Source: Anarhynchus alexandrinus
Lineage: Eukaryota; Chordata; Aves; Charadriiformes; Charadriidae
Length of the DNA stretch: 64,000 nucleotides
NCBI GenBank assembly: GCA_008711295.1
Contig: VUYV01000148.1
Span: 1,841,196 to 1,905,195, forward strand
Direction of reading: 5' to 3'
In this document: one piece after another, positions 57,717 to 64,000 of the stretch
Layout of the letters: each line of letters starts with the position of its first letter
Position numbering within the stretch: position 1 is the first letter of the stretch
Notes under the pieces: generated by a model
Seen by the model: only the letters and a program-made list of their open reading frames with translations
Database searches by the model: none
What the model was told of the DNA's origin: nothing
Program-made: the position numbers and the translations under genes

Positions 57717-60700
57717 CTAGGCAGAAAGCAGAAGAGGCCATTAGCTGTCTCTCCTGCCCAGGAGGACCACGTTCTGCCCAGCATCACAGAGATAAATACA
57801 GAACCAAACCTACCTAATGGCTCCTTGATGTGTCCTCTACGACCCCACTTTGTCCTCAGCTCCACTGGCTTAAACCACATCACATCCTCTGGAGATCAAA
57901 ACACGAAAGGCAGGTAAGAAACAGGCTTTGCTGCACCAACACAACTGCTCTCCCAGGGGGCAGGAGTTCTGATTCCACATCCCCTCTTCCCACCACACGG
58001 AGACGGGCTGTACCTCTGTTAAAGAACATGTATCGCACGACAGCCGTCTTGGTAAAGATCTTGAAAGGATGGCCACTGAGCACCAGCCGCTTGATGACAA
58101 TTCTGTCTGGGTCCACGGAAAGCAGAGAACCCGTGGCAATGAGGTCATGCATTCCTGCAAGGCAGAGTCACTAATGCACCATGGCAGCACCACAGAATGT
58201 GCCTCCGCCACCTCCTCCCCCACCACAACCCCTTTCCCCAAATGGTTCCAGGCGCAGAGCAATCCCACAGCAGGGACAGAGGTGCCAATGATAATGGGGA
58301 TGGAAACGCATTTATCTTTTCAAACGGCATGAAGGGGACAGCTTTTGCAAGTCATACTTTCTGAATAGGTGCACTTGTTAAGTGGGGTATGGGAACAGCC
58401 TGCTAACGTTTGTTTCCTAAACGCCACTTCCTCAGCACTTACCAACTTACCGTTACTTCTCTGTTTAAAAAGAAGCACTGAGGCAGGAGGGAAAGTGATG
58501 GGAGCATAAACAGTCACCACCAGGGCAGCATCCGGGCGCAGGAAACGCTCCAGCTTGTGCTTATCAGCTAGGACAGAACAGCAAGGAGCAGGTTCAGGCC
58601 AACAGCAGTCCTCAGAGCCCTGGGAAACCCCTTTGAGCCCACTCTTCCCTGGCAAACAGGCTCTGCACTTTAGGAAAACAGGTGACAAACACCCCTTCTC
58701 TGCTGGCACAAAGTATCTGGGAATGAAGGTGATCCTCTGAGCTACCAGCTCACTGTGTGGAGCCTGCCACCACCTTGCCTGGACCAGTGAGCCACCTTGC
58801 CCAAGCCCTTCCACTCCCCACTATTTAGTGCCGCCCCTGGAAGCCTCAGAGCCTAGAAGTGAGTCTTCAGAAGAGACCTTCAGCCAGGTTCAGACACCAC
58901 GGCTAAGACATCACAGGCTTCCTGCCCTAGAAACCCCAGCCCCATCTCCTGGCATACCCGTGCCACCCCCACCAGTCCCTCACAAACCTGAGGTGTGCTG
59001 GGAGAACAGGGGGGATGCTCGGAAGCGCCTGAACCCACAGTGAAAGATGAGCTCCTCCTTTGCCCTCACTGGCTCACTGTTGCTCGGATGCCGCCGCACC
59101 AGGAAATTCAACACGGACATCTGCAGGAAAGGCAGCACTGTGAGGGGCTGACAGCAGACTGGCAAAAAATGGTGGCCAGAGCAGAAAGCAGCAGGATGTT
59201 GCAGCAGGAACAAATGCTCTTGACGATAGCTTCCCTGAGGACTGCCGATCACCAATGCAGACACCTCAGCCAGGTGCAGACACCTAAACACCCCTGGCAG
59301 TTTCAGCCCGCTAAGACCAAAGGGAAGATCCTACGTGAGCAGCAGAAACGTGAGCAGCGTGGGGAAATTTCAGCCCAAATCCTCTGCAGCCAGAACATCC
59401 CCAACCCATGCAGCTTGAGGGAACAGACAAGGAGCTTAAGTCACCTTTTGTTCATGGGGAAGCAGTGAGAACAGGACTAGGGGCTTCCCTTCTTTGAAGC
59501 TCTCCATCACTGAGACAGGGACGTTGCAGACATGAAGTGTAACGTACCAGCCAACCTGCCAAGAGAGGATCAGTTGTGAATACTCCTCTCAGCAGAAAAG
59601 TGTCAGAAGTAACATGTGCCTGGATTAGAGAGGGAATCCGGGAGAACAATATCATCTGAACTCATGGCTTCATGCTAAGAACCAGCTGGCTGCAAAGATC
59701 CACCCAGCCACCTCCCTGACAAGTCTTTCCTACTAGGAATAAGGGAACACAGTAGGGGCAAAGATCAGCATGAGAAAAGGGAGCTACCGAGGCTCCTTCA
59801 GTCTCCTCCTTCTCTATTTGCCGGAAGAGGTGCTTTCTGGTTCGGGAGAAGTCCTGGAACTGGAAAATCCTGGCATAATCCCTTGGGAGATTCTCTTTGG
59901 GGTCCCATGGAGAAGTCCGGAAGCTCTTCAGCCCCCTGTACTTCTGGAACCTACAGGACAGATAAAAGAAAAGACAAACTACTTCACCAATTGAGGCGTG
60001 TGGCCAACACCTTCTGTGGTCCACAGGGACTTCAGAGAGGGCAAAGGGAGCAAAGCAAATGTTAGCTCTCAGAAAAGATCTTAGTGCAGAGAGAACTAGA
60101 AACAGCAGCCAACTCCCCAAACAACGTGCCCTCGCATCAGGGCTCTGCCATCCCCCTCCCTCTCCCAGGTCAGGCCCCAGCTCTCCCTGCCCAGACCCAC
60201 CCACTGCCCTCCAACTAGTGCCTCCCCTGGAAGCCTCAGAGCCTAAGGATGTGTCTTCAGAAGAGTCCTTCAGCCAGGTTCAGACACCACGGCTAAGACA
60301 TCACAGGCTTCCTTCCCTATCTCACCAAACTAGACAGAAGGGCGCCTTCCAGCTCCTCTCCCAGCAAAGCATCCTGTTTCTTACCGGACTCTGGCAGGTA
60401 CGTCACGTGGCGTGTCCACCTCATCTGGAAACATTTCATCCATTCTCTCCTGTTTGTATCTCTCCAGCATCTGTTCATCTTCCTCCACCTTCTCGTCGTA
60501 CTGGTCATCCCGCAAGCACTCGGAAACAGTCATGGTCTCACATTCCTCCTCCACAGGTTCCTCTTCCTCCTCACTGCTTTCCCCCTCCTGACACAGAGAA
60601 CAGCACAGAGCCTGTGAGCACACGCTCTTTCGATGTCCATGCAGCACTGCAAACCCTGCCAGTACACCACAGTGCCTCATTTCGGTATCTAACAGGCTAA

Positions 60701-63700
60701 AGAAGCAACATGATATGCACAAGAGATTTAACAAAGGAGATCCAGGAAAGTCCTGGCTCTGTGTTGTGCCCTTGCATGGAGCAAGCTGGAAGGACAGGAT
60801 TGTCCTAGGATATGCAATACCGCCATGGAGATCACCTGCAGTATCAGTTCTTGGAAGTACCTGGGAAACTGCCTCTTCCATCATATCATCATCGATGTCA
60901 TCATCTTCATCATCATCTTCCTGACTGCCCTTTTCTTCATCATCCACAATCCAGGCAGCCTGGTACTTGGATGTGCCTTTGGGGACCTTCACCACCTTTC
61001 TGTTTGCCTTCAGAGAAGCTGTGGGATTTCCCACCAATAGTTAATACAGAAACAATTCTCCTTTCCCTCGGCAACATTTTACACCAGGGCAGCCAAGATC
61101 AGCTCTAGACCAGAATGGATTTCCCAGCACAGAATTTGTCAGGACCCAGAAAAGGCAACTAAAATGTAACCCTGCTAACTGCCAGGCAAACCACACAGCC
61201 TGCTGGTCAGGTGATGGGACTAGGAATGAAAGGCCTGGGCTCCCAAATAGCGTGTTTCTTCACAGCCATCCCGGTGACAGAGGATTTCTAATAACCCTCT
61301 TAACAGGGAACAAGGAAAAGGTACAGAAGTATTGCTGCTACTCACCCTCTGCTTCTTGCAGTTCTTCTTCAGTAGGCCACGTCTGCTCCCCTTCCATAGG
61401 ATCAGGAACTACTTCTGACTGCAAAGACTCCTGCTTGTTTGGATCTGCCTTCATCAGGACCTTAACATCTTCCTCCATCTCATCCGTACCATTTACAGAG
61501 TCATCCTGAAGAGCAAGAGCAGAGTTCCCAGCTGTGAATACACCTAACTCAAGCTAGCAATCAGTCTAATCTCCCTTCAGTATCACATTCATTATGCTGT
61601 AACGTAACATTTGTTACATGCCACGTGCAAGGAACCTCAGCTCAGTGACAGAACACAGCCCTACTGGCTCTCTTGATAAAACTCCCTTTAACCCCCCATA
61701 ACCACATACACCCAGTTGTCTTTTCCTGATGAAAGTTTAGAAACATCGTGTTCTAACAGGACTGGCAAAGCCCTGAGCTCCCACACACCTGTATCTCCAT
61801 GTCCTGATTCCTCTTCTGTCCTTTAACCACTCGGGGGTTCAAAGAGAGGGGGTTGGGGGGAGCATCCACCTGGCTCATCTGGAAGTCTCCATGCCCCACA
61901 ATATGCACCAGGCTGTTCACGTCGAGGGTCTGTCCCCGGACAAAACCAGACACCTTCAAGGTCCCAACCAGGTCGCTCTCCTGACCAGGTACAAACTCAG
62001 CAGCATAGGCAAGCAGGTGAGCCCGTCTGTCCCGAAAAGCGAGATGCCGCTGCTTCTGGGTGGCGAGGTGCCTCAGCAGCAGCGAGGACTCCTGCTCCGT
62101 GTTCAGGGGGAAGAGCTTGGCCTCTGGAAAGCGCTTCTCAATGGCTTTGGCCAGTTTCTTCCTGGCATCTATCCGCTTCTTAGGTGGCAAGTCAGTGCCC
62201 CCTGGGACAGCAAGAGCTACCAAACAGCACACAGAACAGAGCTCAGGATCAGATGGTTAACTTTCTTATACACCTTTTACCAAGCATTAACACAAACTCA
62301 GATATCAGCAACCCAAATAACCAAACAATAGATTCCCAATAGATTACAAAGGCAGTTTCACCCACTCAAAAGAACAGTCAGAACAGAAAAACCTGTCTTC
62401 AGAGGTAAGATTTTGAGACTAAATGAGACCGTGGAGATAGGAACCCAGGAACTGAACTTAACAGGAAAACATCTGAATCCCTTCACTCTGCTTGCCTGAA
62501 TAACTGTTACAACACTAACCACCACCACCACGCACCCAGAGGCCTAATAGCCCTTTTATCTCCAGCACTCCCCTACCAGGGTAGTAACACAGCAACAGAG
62601 CATGACAAAGGCATCCACCCAACTGATCTATGCTCAGAAACAGAGCTGTCAAAGACTGTTAACATATCGAGTTTTTAATTACTGCAACAGCAAATCCCCA
62701 TCAAGCACCCCCTCAACCTACACCCCACTAGAGGCCCTTAATGTTTCTCACTTGCTCACCATAACTGGGGAGCCCCTGTGCGAAGAGACAGGAGAGGCAG
62801 TGCTCCCCTGCGCTGTCCCAGCCATCGGCAGGATCCAGGATGAACAGGAGAGAGTCAGCGACCTTTGCTAGGTCTAAGACAGCATGAAGGTCCCCTGCAC
62901 ACAAAACATCTCCATTACTGAGCCTGCCAAGGGTACAGAACCAAGAACCACACCAACAACAGCATTTCCTCACCTGCCTGTGCTGTCACGAAGTGCCAGC
63001 GCTGCTTGAGTCGGGGGCAGAGGAGTGCAAAGCCACCAGCTCTCCCCTCATCCATGCGGACAACAGCAGAGTCCTGGCTTTGCAGCAAGTGGAGAGTGTC
63101 GTGGGCTGCAGCCCTGCTGTGCAGCGGCACCAGAACCACGAGATGCGGGGGCCCATCCCTGCTGCCCAAGCTCCGCTTCTCTGCTAGCACCTGTGGGCAC
63201 AACTGCAGAGCATGAACCCCGGCCCCAGCCAGTTCCTATCCCGCCCACCAGATCAAGACCGGATGCCCCCACAGCTCAACCCGAACCTGCTCAGTCCAGT
63301 AACGTTCTGCTTGCCTCAAACTGAATAGACCCAGGCACCCATTCCTCTCCCTGGCCCAGCTCCTGGCCCCCCCCGCAAAGACCCAAAATGGCCTTTCCCC
63401 ACAGACACGCACCCACATCGAGACCCGCACCGGCCCCATTCCCACTCCCCGCTGCCCCCTCGCAAACACCCGAACCAACCCATTTCCCGCTCTCCCCGCA
63501 ACCGGCCCGGTTCCCCCAGGGCCCTCACCGCCTCCTTGCGCTGCCGGCGGAGCTGCAGCGCCTGGTGCCGCCGGTCCACCCTGCTGAGGTCGCGGATCCG
63601 CCGGCGGGGCTGGGCCTTGACGGAGACGCGGCCTGCGGGGAGAGAACGGTCAGACAGACCGCGGCGAGCAGGGCCGGCGGGGAACCCGGCCGGGCCCGCC

Positions 63701-63814
63701 TCGCCTCACCTCACCTCCAGCACGGCGCTGAGACGACCCGCTGTGCTTCCCGCCCTTGTGCGCTTTGTTCTGCTGCTTCAGCGGCCCGGGCCGGTGAGCG
63801 CCCGCCGCCACCAT
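57538..63814 (-). CDS. TSR1: TSR1, pre-40S ribosome maturation factor (complete, 15 coding exons, 807 aa)
   Basis: A late-acting factor on cytoplasmic and nucleolar pre-40S particles, structurally a translational-GTPase relative of Bms1 without GTPase activity; from family knowledge it helps block premature subunit joining. Fifteen exons join in phase to 807 codons (human 804). Landmarks: basic N terminus [20 protein letters not shown]; GTPase-like fold about 80-230 ([35 protein letters not shown]); AARP2CN-type region about 230-320 ([14 protein letters not shown], [11 protein letters not shown]); acidic linker about 400-470, very Asp/Glu-rich; conserved C-terminal half ([53 protein letters not shown]). 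The start ATG has A at -3 and G at +4 and aligns with human Met1. Introns carry SNORD91 copies. Confidence 0.97.
57814..57888 (-). CDS. TSR1: TSR1 coding exon 14
   Basis: (E)[17 protein letters not shown] to IKEPL; acceptor ATCTCCAG, donor GTAGGT. Confidence 0.94.
58014..58154 (-). CDS. TSR1: TSR1 coding exon 13
   Basis: (G)[18 protein letters not shown] to RYMFFNR; acceptor CTTGCAG, donor GTACAG. Confidence 0.94.
58451..58567 (-). CDS. TSR1: TSR1 coding exon 12
   Basis: (A)[17 protein letters not shown] to FKQRSN; acceptor GTCCTAG, donor GTAAGT. Confidence 0.94.
58839..58922 (-). ncRNA. SNORD91: C/D-box snoRNA, SNORD91 copy 2, in the TSR1 intron between exons 11 and 12
   Basis: Paralogue of the copy at 60,229, also 84 bases, with the same terminal stem, C-like and D boxes and identical D' guide TGTCTGAACCTG. 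The two differ mainly just upstream of the D box (CACTTCT here, CACATCC there), so only the D' guide is preserved between copies. Confidence 0.85.
58988..59120 (-). CDS. TSR1: TSR1 coding exon 11
   Basis: [20 protein letters not shown] to LFSQHTS; includes [16 protein letters not shown]. Acceptor TCCTGCAG, donor GTTTGT. Confidence 0.94.
59230..59327 (-). pseudogene. Possible degenerate third SNORD91-like copy in the TSR1 intron between exons 10 and 11
   Basis: On the minus strand CTTCCC...GGGAAG can pair as a terminal stem. Between them lie GTCTTAGC and GGTGTCTGCACCTGGCTGAG, the latter one substitution away from the guide plus D' region of the two good copies. There is no credible C box after the 5' stem, and the D box position reads CTCA rather than CTGA, so it looks inactive. 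Confidence 0.35.
59445..59555 (-). CDS. TSR1: TSR1 coding exon 10
   Basis: 37 codons [19 protein letters not shown] to LLPHEQK. Acceptor TTGGCAG, donor GTGACT. Recovered from junction phase. Confidence 0.92.
59788..59950 (-). CDS. TSR1: TSR1 coding exon 9
   Basis: (R)[19 protein letters not shown] to EKEETEGAS, ending in phase 0 at donor GTAGCT. Acceptor CCTGTAG. Confidence 0.94.
60229..60312 (-). ncRNA. SNORD91: C/D-box snoRNA, SNORD91 copy 1, in the TSR1 intron between exons 8 and 9
   Basis: Read on the host (minus) strand, the 84-base element starts GGAAGCC and ends GGCTTCC, a perfect 7-bp terminal stem. A C-like box TGTGATGT follows the 5' stem and a D box CTGA precedes the 3' stem. An internal CTGA acts as D' box, preceded by TGTCTGAACCTG. 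As I recall 28S rRNA, this pairs perfectly with CAGGUUCAGACA just 3' of the sarcin-ricin loop. The fifth-base rule then points to a G in the AGG. Human TSR1 introns host SNORD91A and SNORD91B, so the identity rests on structure, target and host. Confidence 0.85.
60385..60587 (-). CDS. TSR1: TSR1 coding exon 8
   Basis: [19 protein letters not shown] to [15 protein letters not shown] plus two bases. Acceptor GTGTCAG, donor GTAAGA. Confidence 0.94.
60861..61018 (-). CDS. TSR1: TSR1 coding exon 7
   Basis: (A)[18 protein letters not shown] then a run of Asp/Glu ([12 protein letters not shown]) to EEAVSQ. Acceptor CCCACAG, donor GTACTT. Confidence 0.92.
61346..61505 (-). CDS. TSR1: TSR1 coding exon 6
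   Basis: [19 protein letters not shown] to EEELQEAE plus one base; includes [16 protein letters not shown], nearly identical to human. Acceptor CTTCAG, donor GTGAGT. Confidence 0.92.
61789..62216 (-). CDS. TSR1: TSR1 coding exon 5
   Basis: Longest exon (428 bases): (A)[18 protein letters not shown] to NQDMEIQ, covering the AARP2CN-type region. Acceptor TTTGGTAG, donor GTGTGT. Confidence 0.94.
62760..62894 (-). CDS. TSR1: TSR1 coding exon 4
   Basis: (G)[18 protein letters not shown] to QGLPSY. Part of the GTPase-like fold. Acceptor GTGTGCAG, donor GTGAGC. Confidence 0.93.
62974..63190 (-). CDS. TSR1: TSR1 coding exon 3
   Basis: [19 protein letters not shown] to FVTAQA plus one base. Acceptor GCCCACAG, donor GTGAGG. 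Confidence 0.93.
63529..63632 (-). CDS. TSR1: TSR1 coding exon 2
   Basis: (G)[19 protein letters not shown] to LRRQRKEA; strongly basic. Acceptor CCCGCAG, donor GTGAGG. Confidence 0.92.
63715..63814 (-). CDS. TSR1: TSR1 coding exon 1
   Basis: [15 protein letters not shown] to SQRRAG plus one base. Two overlapping GTGAG donors follow GGAG; only the first keeps the frame into exon 2. Confidence 0.92.
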
Positions 63815-63840
63815 GCTGCCTCCTCGCTGCCTCCTCAGCG

Positions 63841-63861
63841 CTTCCGGCGCGTCACTTCCGG
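63841..63861. promoter_or_regulatory. Paired ETS-type sites upstream of TSR1
   Basis: CTTCCGG at 63,841 and CACTTCCGG at 63,853 match the ETS/GABPA core. They lie 27-47 bases upstream of the TSR1 ATG, a usual place in TATA-less ribosome-biogenesis promoters. Confidence 0.5.
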
Positions 63862-63904
63862 CGCCGCGGGGCACGCCGGGAACCCGCAGTGCCGCGCTCA
63901 AGCT

Positions 63905-63915
63905 AAGATGGCGGC
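63905..63915 (+). promoter_or_regulatory. YY1-type motif AAGATGGCGGC
   Basis: Matches the strong YY1 consensus found just downstream of many TATA-less starts. In plus orientation it supports a rightward transcript (SGSM2 by synteny). The embedded ATG is followed after two codons by TGA, so it is not a coding start. Confidence 0.5.
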
Positions 63916-64000
63916 GTGAGGGACGAGGATGACGGAGCCCCGGGCAAGGGCAGCGCCGCGGCCCTGCCCCCCCCCCCCGAGAGGGAGGAGCGGCGGGCCC

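Larger units (their letters stand above)
63400..64000. promoter_or_regulatory. CpG-rich divergent promoter of TSR1 and probably SGSM2
   Basis: Very CpG-dense sequence covering TSR1 exons 1-2 and its upstream region. In human the next gene outward is SGSM2, transcribed away from TSR1. Only promoter or 5' UTR of such a gene could be inside this window; I see no SGSM2 coding sequence. That assignment is inference from synteny. Confidence 0.55.

Noticed and set aside
63388..63906. 172-codon plus-strand frame over TSR1 exons 1-2
   Set aside because: High GC suppresses stops; it is antisense to conserved TSR1 exons and has no family match, and SGSM2 begins differently.
1..64000. CRISPR arrays, operons, tRNA or rRNA genes, intact retroviruses
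   Set aside because: None has sequence support; the window is ordinary spliced vertebrate DNA.

Overview
This is a vertebrate nuclear window, most likely from a bird. The genes have many small exons with GT-AG introns. Several interspersed repeats look like chicken-repeat-1 (CR1) LINE 3' ends, and no mammalian-type Alu or L1 copies were noticed. The gene order SMG6 - SRR - TSR1 matches human 17p13.3. The species cannot be named from the sequence.

Positions 1-54,480 belong to SMG6 on the minus strand, entering from the right. A likely untranslated first exon lies near 54,352. Nine coding exons lie between 53,529 and 24,951 and encode the first 926 residues of the nonsense-mediated-decay endonuclease. 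The remaining exons, including the PIN nuclease domain, lie beyond the left edge. Positions 1-24,950 are therefore one very long SMG6 intron. It has GC-rich, CpG-dense stretches (about 13.2-16.5 kb), AT-rich islets that look like regulatory DNA, a MIR-like SINE relic, a CR1 fragment and two copies of an unnamed old repeat. The next large intron (29,060-44,309) holds a 486-base assembly gap and a degraded CR1.

Positions 54,529-56,855 hold all seven coding exons of SRR (serine racemase, plus strand, 336 aa). It is divergent from SMG6 across a short CpG-rich promoter with a perfect palindromic NRF1 site. Positions 63,814-57,538 hold all fifteen coding exons of TSR1 (40S ribosome maturation factor, minus strand, 807 aa), convergent with SRR. 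Two TSR1 introns carry C/D-box snoRNA copies recognisable as SNORD91, and a third intron carries a degenerate relative. At the right edge is another CpG-rich divergent promoter with ETS and YY1 motifs. By synteny it probably also serves SGSM2, which is not otherwise visible.

Reading frames were checked by joining exons: every SRR and TSR1 junction keeps phase and each frame ends in one stop. The most useful observations are the snoRNA pair and its degenerate third copy; a Ser-to-Cys change at the cofactor-contact position of SRR together with loss of its C-terminal PDZ ligand; the apparent absence of the mammalian SMG6 N-terminal coding exon; and the shared unclassified repeat in the long intron. 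I found no novel multi-gene system.
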